A stretch of DNA of 39,705 nucleotides, taken from NCBI GenBank assembly GCA_903824185.1, contig CAIJVU010000035.1, positions 1 to 39,705 of the forward strand, in the 5' to 3' direction. The DNA comes from an uncultured Hyphomicrobiales bacterium (lineage in GTDB: Bacteria > Pseudomonadota > Alphaproteobacteria > Rhizobiales > Beijerinckiaceae). Shown here piece by piece: positions 16,411 through 26,184 of the stretch. Each line of letters opens with the position of its first letter. Position 1 is the first letter of the stretch. Below the pieces are notes generated by a model. The model saw only the letters and a program-made list of their open reading frames with translations. It was not told the origin of the DNA and ran no database searches. The position numbers and the translations under genes are program-made.

Positions 16411-18907
16411 GCCCGCGTTGTCCCCCTTCAAGCAAGATCTCGCGTTTACCGGCGTGGTTGGGCGCTCCGACAATGCCTTCATTTTCCATGCGCTCCATCA
16501 AAGTGGCAGCGCGATTATAACCGATTTGCAAACGGCGTTGGATATAAGATGTCGAGGCTTTGCGATCGCGCAAGACAAGCGCCACAGCCTGGTCATAGAG
16601 ATCGCTTCCGGCGGCACCGAATTGACCCTGATCGAAGACGGCCTGATCGGCTTCCCCTGATCCGTCATCTTCCGTGACGGCGTCGAGATAATGCGGCTGG
16701 CCCTGACTCTTCAAATGGGCCACCACACGTTCGACCTCGGCATCGGACACAAAGGGTCCGTGCACGCGGCTGATGCGGCCACCGCCCATCATATAGAGCA
16801 TGTCCCCTTGCCCCAAAAGTTGCTCGGCCCCTTGTTCGCCCAAAATGGTGCGGCTGTCGATTTTCGACGTGACCTGAAAGGAAATGCGCGTCGGGAAATT
16901 GGCTTTGATCGTGCCGGTGATCACATCCACCGACGGACGCTGGGTGGCAAGGATGACATGGATCCCTGCGGCACGCGCCATTTGCGCCAGTCGTTGCACG
17001 GCCCCTTCAATGTCTTTGCCAGCGACCATCATCAAATCGGCCATTTCATCGACGATAACGACAATATAGGGCAGAGACTCCAAGGACATGGATTCGGTTT
17101 CGTAAATTGCCTCGCCTGTCTCGCGGTCAAAGCCGGTTTGAACGGTGCGGCTGATCTCTTCGCCTTTGGCGCGGGCCTCGCTGATGCGGGCATTGAAGCC
17201 ATCAATATTGCGCACGCCGAGCTTGGCCATTTTTTTGTAGCGCTCTTCCATTTCGCGCACGGCCCATTTGAGCGCGAGAACAGCTTTTTTCGGATCGGTG
17301 ACAACCGGTGTCAGCAAATGTGGAATTCCGTCATAAACGGATAATTCGAGCATTTTCGGATCCACCATGATCAAGCGGCATTCTTCCGGTTTGAGCCGAT
17401 AGAGCAATGACAAGATCATGGTATTGATGGCGACCGATTTACCCGAACCGGTGGTGCCTGCAACCAGTACATGCGGCATTCTGGAGAGTTCGGCAACAAC
17501 GGGATCGCCGCCGATATTTTTACCCAGACACAAAGCCAGTTTCATCTCGGTTTGTGTGAAGGCATCGCTCGCCAGCATCTCGCGCAGATAAACGGTTTCG
17601 CGCTTCTGGTTGGGTAATTCGATGCCGATGGCATTGCGTCCGGGGACCACGGCGACACGCGCGGAGATGGCACTCATCGAGCGTGCAATATCATCAGCCA
17701 GACCGACAACGCGGGAAGACTTGATCCCCGGTGCCGGTTCGAGTTCGTAAAGCGTTACAACAGGGCCGGGTCTGACATTGACGATTTCACCGCGCACCCC
17801 GAAATCATCGAGCACATTTTCAAGCAAGCGGGCGTTTTGTTCCAACACTTCCGGCGGCATCAAAGGAACAAGCGAGCGTTTGGCTTCCGTCAACAAGGTC
17901 AATGGCGGCATGTCATAGCCGTCATCATCCAAAGCGGCACGGCCTGATTTTTGGGTTTTGGCAGAGGCTTTGCGTTTGCTTGTTGGTTGCGGGGCTTCCT
18001 CCTCCACTGCAAAATCAAAGCGCTTTTGTCGCGCGGTTTGCACAACGGCCAAGGCCTCATCAGCCTGCATGTCCGGCTCGGATTCATGAGCGTGCAAGTC
18101 ATGCGAGCGCAGCGCAAAATCCGGTTCGATCCGCGTGCGGTCGTGATTGTTTTGCGGGATCCAGTCATCCTCGGATTTGCGCAAGAAGAGGCGGCTGCAT
18201 GTTGCTTTGAAACTATAGAAGGCGTGCAACACCCCGCCGACCAAAACGCTGAACACCGATCCCTCGGGTTCGCGGTCATCGTCTTTGAGATCATCCATCC
18301 ATTGTTGTTGGCGTTGGGTTTCGCTGGCCAGCTCTTCTTCATAATGGCCGAGACCAACGCCTGAGACGAGGAGCAGCGACATCAGACTGGTGAGCAAAAG
18401 CAAAAGGCCCGTCACCGGTTTTTGCGGCCAATCGGCAGGCAAAGACCGGATCAGAAAATCGGAAAGCGTGTCACCGATAAAACCACCAAGGCCGGTCGGC
18501 AAAGGCCATCTCTGGCTTGTCGGAAACAGCGAGATCAAACCGGCCAGTAAAAACAGACCGAGAAACAAAAGGACAAAGCGCAGCTTGGGGCGGTGGATGG
18601 TTCCGCTTGTCATCATGCGTAGGCTTGCAATCCCCAACGGGATCAGAATGATGCCCGAACCCAAACCGAAAAGCTGCATCAGGAGATCGGCGCCAATCGC
18701 CCCCGGAAGTCCTAAAAAATTTCGGACCGGCGCGCTGGTTACATGATTGAGAGAGGGATCGGCGACATTCCATGTCAGCAGTGCGGTGGCGGTGGCCGCT
18801 GTGAGCACCAAGAGGCAGAGGCCGACAATTTCAACGGCCCGCCGCGCGATGAAGTCGCGGATGTGATCAAACAGACGATCGTTGCGCGCTTCGCCGGTAC
18901 GGATCAT
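16400..18907 (-). CDS. ftsK: DNA translocase FtsK
   Basis: This 835-residue membrane-anchored motor clears chromosome ends through the closing septum and activates dimer resolution. Four membrane segments occupy roughly residues 30-190. A fairly short, charged linker follows, to about residue 350. The motor domain has Walker A VAGTTGSGKSVAINTMI and Walker B YIVVIVDEMADLMM, then HVILATQRPSVDVITG and GQGDMLYM. The C-terminal winged-helix gamma domain (RKASTSYIQRRLQIGYNRAATLMERME) reads polar KOPS sequences. The protein is shorter than E. coli FtsK because of the linker and matches SpoIIIE-length forms. It overlaps lolA downstream and has a consensus CtrA box upstream. Confidence 0.97.
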   Translation of the reverse strand: MIRTGEARNDRLFDHIRDFIARRAVEIVGLCLLVLTAATATALLTWNVADPSLNHVTSAPVRNFLGLPGAIGADLLMQLFGLGSGIILIPLGIASLRMMTSGTIHRPKLRFVLLFLGLFLLAGLISLFPTSQRWPLPTGLGGFIGDTLSDFLIRSLPADWPQKPVTGLLLLLTSLMSLLLVSGVGLGHYEEELASETQRQQQWMDDLKDDDREPEGSVFSVLVGGVLHAFYSFKATCSRLFLRKSEDDWIPQNNHDRTRIEPDFALRSHDLHAHESEPDMQADEALAVVQTARQKRFDFAVEEEAPQPTSKRKASAKTQKSGRAALDDDGYDMPPLTLLTEAKRSLVPLMPPEVLEQNARLLENVLDDFGVRGEIVNVRPGPVVTLYELEPAPGIKSSRVVGLADDIARSMSAISARVAVVPGRNAIGIELPNQKRETVYLREMLASDAFTQTEMKLALCLGKNIGGDPVVAELSRMPHVLVAGTTGSGKSVAINTMILSLLYRLKPEECRLIMVDPKMLELSVYDGIPHLLTPVVTDPKKAVLALKWAVREMEERYKKMAKLGVRNIDGFNARISEARAKGEEISRTVQTGFDRETGEAIYETESMSLESLPYIVVIVDEMADLMMVAGKDIEGAVQRLAQMARAAGIHVILATQRPSVDVITGTIKANFPTRISFQVTSKIDSRTILGEQGAEQLLGQGDMLYMMGGGRISRVHGPFVSDAEVERVVAHLKSQGQPHYLDAVTEDDGSGEADQAVFDQGQFGAAGSDLYDQAVALVLRDRKASTSYIQRRLQIGYNRAATLMERMENEGIVGAPNHAGKREILLEGGQRGHDD

Positions 18908-19125
18908 GTGACGTGCAATCCTTCAAACAGGTCGTGCCGGACGGGCATAGGCCCACTCAATGTCGCCCCGAAAGGGGATCCATAAAAGGCATGGCCGCAA
19001 GATGCAGCCGCTTTGAAAACAACCCTAGCGATGGAGACGTTAACAGTGTGTTAATTTAGGCTTTCAACCCGTGCTATTCCCCGTAAAAAAGCGGGGTTTG
19101 GCTTAGGAGCGGAAGGCAAGCGGAC
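18908..19125 (-). promoter_or_regulatory. ftsK upstream region
   Basis: This stretch between the amtB terminator and ftsK holds no gene I can support. It contains the CtrA-type box at 19040-19054 and a small hairpin, CCCC-GAAA-GGGG at 18966-18977, which would be transcribed about 60 bases before the ftsK start. No confident -35/-10 pair is visible. Confidence 0.4.
19040..19054 (-). promoter_or_regulatory. Candidate CtrA binding site
   Basis: Read on the minus strand, the sequence is TTAACACACTGTTAAC, an exact match to the alphaproteobacterial CtrA consensus TTAA-N7-TTAAC. It is about 133 bases upstream of the ftsK start, in intergenic DNA. CtrA is a cell-cycle and division regulator, so a site ahead of a division gene makes sense. 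The match alone does not prove binding. Confidence 0.55.
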
Positions 19126-19156
19126 ATAAAAAAGGCGGCAGGTTTCCCTGCCGCCT
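19126..19156 (-). terminator. Intrinsic terminator of glnK-amtB
   Basis: A perfect 10-bp stem (AGGCGGCAGG / CCTGCCGCCT, 19133-19142 and 19147-19156) closes a four-base loop. On the minus strand it is followed by a run of six T residues. It lies 20 bases past the amtB stop and is the strongest rho-independent terminator seen in the window. Confidence 0.92.
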
Positions 19157-19175
19157 ATCTTGAAGAGAGCAAATC

Positions 19176-20651
19176 TCAATAGTTGTAAGCGCGCTCGTCA
19201 TGCTCGGTGATGTCGAGACCTTCACGCTCTGCCTCGGGAGAGACACGCAGGCCGACAATGAGATCGGTGACCTTGTACAAGATCGCAGATCCGACGCCCG
19301 ACCAAACCAAGGTCAACAAAACAGCCTTGGCCTGACCGATCATGACAGTCGCCATATCGTAATCGGCAACCGACAATTCACCGGGCTTCATCGCATAGTC
19401 GGCAATGCCGACGCCGCCAAGCGCTGGATTGACGAGAATGCCGGTGGCCAGAGCGCCGACGATTCCGCCGACACAATGCACGCCGAAGACGTCGAGCGAG
19501 TCGTCATATTTCAGAGCGTTTTTAACGGTGGAGACGAAGAAGTAGCAGATCGGGCTGACCAGAAGGCCCAGCACAATCGCACCCATCGGTCCGGCGTAAC
19601 CGGAAGCCGGTGTCACCGCAACAAGACCAGCGACAGCACCCGACACCATGCCGAGCAGAGTGGGCTTACCCTTGGCGACCCATTCCGTGAACAACCAAGA
19701 GAGGGTTGCAGCCGCAGTGGCGACAAAGGTGTTCATCATCGCGAGAACCGCACCGCCATTGGCTTCCAGATTGGAGCCGGCATTGAAGCCGAACCAACCC
19801 ACCCACAGCAAAGAGGCACCGATCATGGTCATGGTCAGCGAGTGTGGCGCCATCAATTCACGGCCATAGCCAACGCGCTTGCCGAGCATGATCGCACCGA
19901 CGAGACCGGCAATACCGGCATTGATGTGCACAACCGTGCCGCCAGCGAAGTCGAGCGCACCCCACTGATAGGCCAGACCAGCATCGGCCATCACCGCATC
20001 AAGCTTGGTTTGTGCTGCAGCCTTGGCGGTTGCATCCGCACCGGCGTCCACGAGAGCCTTGGCAGCCTCCGCAATCGCATCGGGGCCGGCCCAATACCAA
20101 ACCATGTGCGCGATCGGGAAGTAGATGAAGGTCACCCACAGCGTCACAAAAACCAGCACCGCCGAGAACCGGATGCGTTCGGCAAAGGCACCGACGATCA
20201 AAGCAGGGGTGATGCAGGCAAAGGTCATCTGGAAGGCGACATAAACCAGCTCGGGGATCACCACACCATTGGAGAAGGTGGCGACAACCGAATCAGGCGT
20301 AATGCCCTTCAGGAACAGCTTGTCGAAACCGCCGACAAAATCGCCGATCGTATTGCCGGTAAAGGCCAGCGAATACCCGTAAATCACCCAAATCAGGGCG
20401 ACCAGAGCCACAATCGCGAAAACCTGGCTCAGAACCGACAACATGTTTTTGGAGCGGACAAGACCGCCGTAAAACAAAGCAAGACCCGGAATGGTCATCA
20501 ACAGAACCAAAACGGTCGAAATCAACATCCAGGTCGTGTCGCCTTTATTGGGGACAGGAGCGGGAGCGGCATCGGCAGCAAAAGCCGCCATGCTCATGAG
20601 TGCCAAACCGGTTCCGGCAAGGGCACTTGGAAGGAAAGTGCGAAGTTTCAT
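19176..20651 (-). CDS. amtB: Ammonium transporter AmtB
   Basis: This 491-residue membrane channel conducts ammonium/ammonia. A signal peptide (cleavage near AFAADA) is followed by about eleven membrane segments beginning TTWMLISTVLVLLMTIPGLA and FYGGLVRSKN. The twin pore histidines are visible: His242 in VVHINAG and the second in FGVHCVGGIVG. Between residues about 191 and 226 there is an alanine-rich insertion (AIAEAAKALVDAGADATAKA onward), predicted outside the membrane, not present in E. coli AmtB. Codon usage is more biased than in neighbours, suggesting high expression. It follows glnK by 27 bases and shares its sigma-54 promoter; GlnK should block the channel when nitrogen is ample. Confidence 0.97.
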   Translation of the reverse strand: MKLRTFLPSALAGTGLALMSMAAFAADAAPAPVPNKGDTTWMLISTVLVLLMTIPGLALFYGGLVRSKNMLSVLSQVFAIVALVALIWVIYGYSLAFTGNTIGDFVGGFDKLFLKGITPDSVVATFSNGVVIPELVYVAFQMTFACITPALIVGAFAERIRFSAVLVFVTLWVTFIYFPIAHMVWYWAGPDAIAEAAKALVDAGADATAKAAAQTKLDAVMADAGLAYQWGALDFAGGTVVHINAGIAGLVGAIMLGKRVGYGRELMAPHSLTMTMIGASLLWVGWFGFNAGSNLEANGGAVLAMMNTFVATAAATLSWLFTEWVAKGKPTLLGMVSGAVAGLVAVTPASGYAGPMGAIVLGLLVSPICYFFVSTVKNALKYDDSLDVFGVHCVGGIVGALATGILVNPALGGVGIADYAMKPGELSVADYDMATVMIGQAKAVLLTLVWSGVGSAILYKVTDLIVGLRVSPEAEREGLDITEHDERAYNY

Positions 20652-20678
20652 GATGTGTATCCTTGTGTGTAATGCGCT

Positions 20679-21284
<606 letters not shown>

Positions 21285-22151
21285 TCAGACTGTCGGATGC
21301 CGCAACCGGATCAATCCTTCCTGCGCGACAGAGGCCACCAAGCGACCATCGCGGGTGAAAATCTGGCCGCGGGCAAATCCGCGACTGCCCCCCGAAAAGG
21401 GCGAATCCTGCGCATAAAGCAGCCATTCATCGGCGCGAAACGGCCCGTGGATCCATAAAGCATGGTCGAGGCTTGCGGGTTGGATGTCTTTGTCAAAGAC
21501 CGTCCGGCCATGGGCGACCAGCGAGGTATCCAGCAAAGTCATGTCGGAGGCATAAGCGAGAACGCATTGATGGATTTCAGGATTGTCGGGCAGGCGCGTG
21601 CTGGCTTTGATCCAGACATTGAAATGCGGGTCTCGCGGCTCGCGCGACATATAGCGCTCGATTTCCACGGGGCGCAGATCAATCGGCCGCTGCCTTTCGT
21701 GATAAATCCGTAACGGGTTTGGCATATGCGGCAGGATCCGCGCGGCAATATCGCGATCATCCGGCAGATCTTCGGGAGGCGGGACATCGGGCATGGTGGC
21801 TTGATGATGCAGGCCCTCTTCCTGAACCTGAAACGAAGCAGAGAGGAAAAAGATCACTTTGTCATGCTGGAAGGCCCGCACGCGCCGCGTGGTAAAGCTC
21901 CGCCCGTCGCGGACATCATCGACCTCGTATAAAATCGGCACTTTCGGATCACCCGGCAAAATAAAATAGCCATGCATGGAGTGAACCGTGCGATCTTTCA
22001 CGGTTCGGCAGGCGGCCACCAGCGCTTGCCCGATCACCTGCCCGCCAAAGACGCGCTGCCATTCAACCTGCGGGCTCTGCCCGCGAAACAGATGCGGTTC
22101 CACCTGTTCGAGATTGAGAATGGACAGCATATCGGTGACGGCTGAGCTCAT
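21285..22151 (-). CDS. tesB: Acyl-CoA thioesterase II
   Basis: This 288-residue double-hotdog thioesterase hydrolyses medium- and long-chain acyl-CoA to free fatty acid and CoA. The N-terminal hotdog begins MLSILNLEQVEPHLFRGQSP and includes QRVFGGQVIGQALVAA. The C-terminal hotdog contains SLDHALWIHGPFRADEWLLY, which holds the conserved aspartate, and ends SVAQEGLIRLR with the conserved glutamine. Length matches the E. coli enzyme (286). The physiological substrate is unknown for most TesB proteins. It is read toward glnK but that operon has its own promoter, and it is divergent from the UbiH-family gene. Confidence 0.94.
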   Translation of the reverse strand: MSSAVTDMLSILNLEQVEPHLFRGQSPQVEWQRVFGGQVIGQALVAACRTVKDRTVHSMHGYFILPGDPKVPILYEVDDVRDGRSFTTRRVRAFQHDKVIFFLSASFQVQEEGLHHQATMPDVPPPEDLPDDRDIAARILPHMPNPLRIYHERQRPIDLRPVEIERYMSREPRDPHFNVWIKASTRLPDNPEIHQCVLAYASDMTLLDTSLVAHGRTVFDKDIQPASLDHALWIHGPFRADEWLLYAQDSPFSGGSRGFARGQIFTRDGRLVASVAQEGLIRLRHPTV

Positions 22152-22261
22152 GGTTTTCCCCTCGGTCTTCGGCTAGAATGGGGTATAAGGAGATGATTTT
22201 ACAAGGCTTGCTTTTGCAGGGCTTTGGAAAAACGTCAGTGAAAAGAGAGATGGGACCAAAG

Positions 22262-23497
22262 ATGTCGGATCAGCCTCAAGAGATCACGCAGGATATGGTT
22301 GTTGTCGGCGGTGGCCTTGCCGGTCTGACCATGGCCCTTACCTTGAAGCGGGCTTTTTCCGGTGCATTGAAAGTGACACTGGTTGATCCGCATGGCCTTG
22401 ATCCCCTGCCGGTGTCTGGCCGCGCCTATGCCTTGGCTGCGGGTGCCTGTAAAATGTTCGAGGCCTTGGGCGTTTGGGACAAGATCGAAGCAGAGGCGCA
22501 AGCCATCGAGCGCATGGTCATTACCGACAGCCGTTTGGCTGAACCCGTCCGGCCTGTGTTTTTGACCTTTGATCAAAGCCCGCAATCGGATCAACCCTAT
22601 GCCTATATGATCGAGCAAGACCATCTTTTGCGGGTCTTGCAGGAGGCCCTGCGCTTGACCGATCTGACTGTGGTGAAAACGCGCGCCGGTCATGTCGAGA
22701 CCTTGCCACATGCAGCGGTTGTCGCGCTGGAAGACGGGCAGAGCGTCACGACCAAAGTGGTGATTGCGTGTGATGGGGCCCGCTCTCCCTTGCGGCAGGC
22801 CGCAGGTATTGGCATGGTCATGCATGCCTATGACCAGTCAGGAATCGTGGCAACGCTGGGGCTTGAGCGTGATCATCACGGCGTGGCCGAAGAGCATTTT
22901 TTACCATCCGGTCCTTTTGCGACGTTGCCGTTGAAGAGAAAGCGCTGCTCGATTGTCTGGACGGAACGCAATGATCGCGTGAAACATTATGTGTCCTTGT
23001 CACAAGAGGAGTTTGTGGCAGAAATCGAACATCGGTTCGGTTTGCGTTACGGAACCATCACCTTGCTCGATCAGCCGCGGGCCTATCCTTTGCGCGTGGG
23101 GATCGCGCGCCATTTTGTGAAGCCGCGTCTGGCCTTGGTCGGTGATGCCGCCCATGTCGTGCATCCGATTTCCGGACAGGGATTAAATCTCGGCTTGCGG
23201 GATGTCGCAGCGCTTGCGGAAACACTCATTCAGGCGTTGCGTTTGGGTCTTGATGCGGGACGTTTGCAGGTCTTGCAGGAGTATGAAACAGCTCGCCGTT
23301 TTGACACTTTGGTCATGGCCGGTTTGACCGATACATTGAACCGGTTGTTTTCCAATGATCTCACCCCCATCCGTTTGATGCGGGATTTAGGCTTGGGTGT
23401 GGTTGACCGGATGCCTGCGCTCAAGGATCTTTTGATCAGGGAGGCGGCCATCCGAAATCCGGCGGCCCCCAAATTGATGCAAGGGATTATTCCTTAA
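22262..23497 (+). CDS. UbiH/UbiF-family FAD-dependent hydroxylase
   Basis: This 411-residue flavin monooxygenase belongs to the UbiH/UbiF/COQ6 family, which hydroxylates the aromatic ring of ubiquinone precursors at the membrane. The FAD-binding motif is VVVGGGLAGLTMAL. The DG motif is ACDGARSPLRQAAGI, and the second FAD motif is LALVGDAAHVVHPISGQGLN. Which ring position it hydroxylates cannot be told from sequence, so I give no symbol. The frame is open from ATG 22178, but I chose ATG 22262, preceded by GGGA, because the family rarely has a long extension before the GGG motif. Its 3' end overlaps the convergent chaC-like gene by 11 bases. Confidence 0.92.
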   Translation: MSDQPQEITQDMVVVGGGLAGLTMALTLKRAFSGALKVTLVDPHGLDPLPVSGRAYALAAGACKMFEALGVWDKIEAEAQAIERMVITDSRLAEPVRPVFLTFDQSPQSDQPYAYMIEQDHLLRVLQEALRLTDLTVVKTRAGHVETLPHAAVVALEDGQSVTTKVVIACDGARSPLRQAAGIGMVMHAYDQSGIVATLGLERDHHGVAEEHFLPSGPFATLPLKRKRCSIVWTERNDRVKHYVSLSQEEFVAEIEHRFGLRYGTITLLDQPRAYPLRVGIARHFVKPRLALVGDAAHVVHPISGQGLNLGLRDVAALAETLIQALRLGLDAGRLQVLQEYETARRFDTLVMAGLTDTLNRLFSNDLTPIRLMRDLGLGVVDRMPALKDLLIREAAIRNPAAPKLMQGIIP

Positions 23498-24059
23498 GAG
23501 AAGGTCTGCTTGAAGAGGAAGCCTGATCTTGTTCACTCGGGTCATCGTGTAAATGTTTGACCAGCCGCGCAAGGGGCGCATCATTCAAGCCCAACTCTTT
23601 CAAGTGAGCATAAGTGGATAGAATATAGTCAGGATTTTTTCCCGATTGTCCGACCCCATGTTTGACAAGCTGAAAGCGTTTTTCGTCGGACAAGACACCG
23701 GCATATTGTTCATGGTTGCGATCCACCGTATAGGCCACGGCTGAAATATGACGCCCGTCATTCAATGTGATGTGATGGTGGCTTTCCTGATAGACCGAGG
23801 TCACTTGTTCCCGCGCCCGCAAATAGGCCATCACGTCGTCATGCAAACGGCCATCGACTTCGAAAGCAATGCCCGTGCATGACCCACCGCGATCAAGGCC
23901 AAAAACCAAACCGGGTTTTTCGGGCGTGCCGCGATGCACATAAGAATAAATGCAAAGCGCGCGGTGATAGCCATAGAGTTTGCCGACATGCTTGGAGAGA
24001 AAGCTAAACCCTGGCCGCCACATTAAGGATCCATAGCCGAATACCCAAAAATTTTGCAT
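23487..24059 (-). CDS. ChaC-type gamma-glutamylcyclotransferase
   Basis: This protein of about 190 residues belongs to the ChaC branch, which in characterised members cleaves glutathione into 5-oxoproline and Cys-Gly in the cytosol. The substrate-binding signature is FWVFGYGSLMWRPGF. The family blocks LYGYHRALCIYSYVHRGT, PGLVFGLDRGGSC and YLRAREQ follow, the last with the likely catalytic glutamate. The start is uncertain: ATG 24059 gives the usual short N-terminus, while ATG 24074 or GTG 24095 would add 5-12 residues. The C-terminal tail is serine-rich and overlaps the UbiH-family gene by 11 bases. Exact substrate preference cannot be read from sequence. Confidence 0.88.
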   Translation of the reverse strand: MQNFWVFGYGSLMWRPGFSFLSKHVGKLYGYHRALCIYSYVHRGTPEKPGLVFGLDRGGSCTGIAFEVDGRLHDDVMAYLRAREQVTSVYQESHHHITLNDGRHISAVAYTVDRNHEQYAGVLSDEKRFQLVKHGVGQSGKNPDYILSTYAHLKELGLNDAPLARLVKHLHDDPSEQDQASSSSRPSLKE

Positions 24060-24204
24060 CGATCCCGTGGCCATTTGCGACAAGAACTCCAACACGTTTT
24101 TGTTTTAATCCGGTTCGGGCCTGCAAAACAAGATTGCAGAAGTGGTATAAAAGCCATTTTTCCCATGCTAGAAGTGAAGAGACGACGTGTCGGGGGATAA
24201 CAGA
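24060..24204. promoter_or_regulatory. Divergent promoter region, chaC-like and DUF2125
   Basis: This gap separates two divergent genes. It contains an inverted repeat CTGCAA-N7-TTGCAG at 24121-24139 and a TATAAA at 24146-24151 that could be a -10 box for the rightward gene. GGGGGA lies before ATG 24205 as ribosome-binding site. Confidence 0.35.
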
Positions 24205-25227
24205 ATGAGCGAAACAGACAAAGCAGGTCAAACAAAGTCAAAAGCCCCGATGGGCCTGATCATGGGCTTGAGCGCTTTGCTCGTCGCTTTGTCTTTGGGT
24301 GTGTTCTTTGTCTGGTATCGGGCCATCAGTGCGGTGGATGAGGGCTTTGATGCGCTGTTGGTCCGTGAAACCGCCTTGGGTCGTCACTGGACCTGCGAGG
24401 ACAGGGCGCTGGCGGGCTTTCCCTTCCGGATCGAATTCTCCTGCCAAAAAATAACACTGTCAGTGCCGCAAACCGGTGAGCATTATCAATTCGGGCGGAC
24501 CTTGGCGGTTGCACAGATCTATCAACCTGATCTGGCGATTGTCGAAAGTGATGGCCCCTTGATCGCTTCCCCCTCGGGTCAAGATCCCATCACCGCCTCA
24601 TGGCAATTGGCGCGGGGTTCGATCCGTTTCCAAGGGCGCGACCTGCCCGTGCGTGTGTCGTTCGAGGCCGATAGCATCACGATCACCCATGGTGAAAACG
24701 CCCGCCCGCCGGGCCGCATCAGTCATGTCGAAATGCATGCGGTGCGTCACGAGGAAACATTCGCACAAGAGCGTGGCTATGATCTGGCAGCAACGATCAA
24801 AGACCTGTCCGAACCGGCCTTGGATGCGATTTTAAATCGCGCCGATGTGATGACGGTGAATTTCGATGCCTTGCTGACGCAAGTGATGCCGCCCGCGCGC
24901 GAGACGACGCAGGAGCGGTTAGAGACGTGGCGGAAAAACAATGGGCTTTTGCGCCTCCGCAATTTTTCGATCGAGCGGGGCGATGTCAATTTTCAAGCCT
25001 CGGGCGATATCGGTCTTGATCAGGCAAGACGTCCGCAATTTCAAATTGATCTGAAGGTTAAAGGTCTCGATCAGATCATGCGCGCCACCGGACAGAAGCC
25101 GGAACTGTTGGGCCTTTTGGGAGGCAAGCGCGCAGCGCAAGGTGAATTGAATTTCACACTGCGCAGCAAAGAGGGCCAAGTCTCGGCAGGCCCGCTGATG
25201 CTGGGTAAAGTGTCACCTCTTTACTGA
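24205..25227 (+). CDS. DUF2125 domain protein
   Basis: This 340-residue protein of unknown function belongs to the DUF2125 family found in alphaproteobacteria. One membrane segment near residues 17-38 (MGLIMGLSALLVALSLGVFF) anchors it, leaving a large periplasmic domain. The family signature HWTCEDRALAGFPFRIEFSC holds two cysteines that could form a disulfide. The rest is beta-rich, with repeated short hydrophobic strands like those in AsmA-type proteins. I chose ATG 24205, preceded by GGGGGA; the frame also opens at GTG 24187. The 3' end overlaps the convergent tyrA-like gene by 15 bases. No function can be assigned. Confidence 0.85.
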   Translation: MSETDKAGQTKSKAPMGLIMGLSALLVALSLGVFFVWYRAISAVDEGFDALLVRETALGRHWTCEDRALAGFPFRIEFSCQKITLSVPQTGEHYQFGRTLAVAQIYQPDLAIVESDGPLIASPSGQDPITASWQLARGSIRFQGRDLPVRVSFEADSITITHGENARPPGRISHVEMHAVRHEETFAQERGYDLAATIKDLSEPALDAILNRADVMTVNFDALLTQVMPPARETTQERLETWRKNNGLLRLRNFSIERGDVNFQASGDIGLDQARRPQFQIDLKVKGLDQIMRATGQKPELLGLLGGKRAAQGELNFTLRSKEGQVSAGPLMLGKVSPLY

Positions 25228-26184
25228 GGGATCCGTCTGGTCATCGGGACTGCGGCGGCCAAAATCAGGGGCTGCGGTTTCCTGCCCAAGATCGATGATG
25301 CTGCGGCGGATCGCGCGTGTGCGGGTGAAGGTGTTGAACAAGGTTTCTCCATCCCCCCAGCGAATGGCTCTTTGTAACAAAGCCAGATCTTCGGTGAAGC
25401 GACCAAGCATTTCCAGCACAGCCTGTTTGTTGTTCAAAAACACATCCCGCCACATGGTCGGATCAGAGGCCGCGATGCGGGTAAAATCCCGAAAGCCACC
25501 GGCTGAAAATTTGATGACTTCCGATTGCGTGACCGTTTCGAGATCGGCGGCGGTGCCGACGATGTTATAGGCAATCAAATGCGGCAAATGACTGGTGACG
25601 GCCAGAACCAGATCATGGCGTTGCGCTGTCATCCATTCGACATTGGCTCCCAAGCCTTCCCAGAAGTCTTTGAGCAAATCGGCTTTGCTTTGAACAACAT
25701 TGTCGGGCGGTGTTAAAATGCACCAGCGATTGTGAAACAAAGTTGAGAAGCCGGCATCGGGGCCTGAATATTCGGTGCCCGCAACAGGATGGGCCGGAAT
25801 GAAATGGACATGATCCGGCAGATGCGGTTCGACAGCTTGCACGACAGAGGATTTAACCGATCCGACATCGGATAAAATGCAATCGGGCTGAAGATGCGGG
25901 CCGATGATTTTTGCCAGCGGACCACAGGCCCCAACCGGTACACACAAAATAACCAGATCACAGTCTTTGACACCGGACGCCGCATCTTGCGTAACAGTGT
26001 CGGCCATGTTCAAGGCGCTGACCCGTTCGCAGACATGCGGATCCGCATCAATGGCTGTGATGGCATGGGCCAGATTCATCCGCTTGATGCCGCGGGCCAG
26101 CGAGGAGCCGATCAGACCGAGTCCGATCAAGCCGACACGCTGAAACAGCGGGGTTTGAAGTGGGGTTCCCAATTGATCAGGCAC
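25213..26184 (-). CDS. tyrA: Prephenate/arogenate dehydrogenase family protein
   Basis: This 323-residue NAD(P)-dependent enzyme of the TyrA family oxidatively decarboxylates prephenate or arogenate in tyrosine synthesis. The Rossmann motif is [19 protein letters not shown], with an acidic residue at the end of beta-2 (AIDADPH). The substrate-binding and catalytic region [18 protein letters not shown] carries the conserved histidine. A helical C-terminal domain includes [20 protein letters not shown]. Whether it prefers prephenate or arogenate cannot be told here. Its start overlaps the hisC stop by 8 bases, so the two are translationally coupled within the chorismate mutase-hisC-tyrA run. 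Confidence 0.94.
   Translation of the reverse strand: MPDQLGTPLQTPLFQRVGLIGLGLIGSSLARGIKRMNLAHAITAIDADPHVCERVSALNMADTVTQDAASGVKDCDLVILCVPVGACGPLAKIIGPHLQPDCILSDVGSVKSSVVQAVEPHLPDHVHFIPAHPVAGTEYSGPDAGFSTLFHNRWCILTPPDNVVQSKADLLKDFWEGLGANVEWMTAQRHDLVLAVTSHLPHLIAYNIVGTAADLETVTQSEVIKFSAGGFRDFTRIAASDPTMWRDVFLNNKQAVLEMLGRFTEDLALLQRAIRWGDGETLFNTFTRTRAIRRSIIDLGQETAAPDFGRRSPDDQTDPSVKR

Noticed and set aside
19200-20672. A 490-codon open frame on the plus strand covering almost all of amtB in antisense.
   Set aside because: Its product is rich in His, Arg, Gln, Asn and Gly with no recognisable domain, exactly what the complement of a codon-biased membrane protein gives. AmtB on the other strand is unmistakable.
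22970-22986. A possible third parS half-site, GTGAAACA, in the UbiH-family gene.
   Set aside because: The left half does not match the palindrome (about four mismatches), so it falls well short of the two perfect sites.
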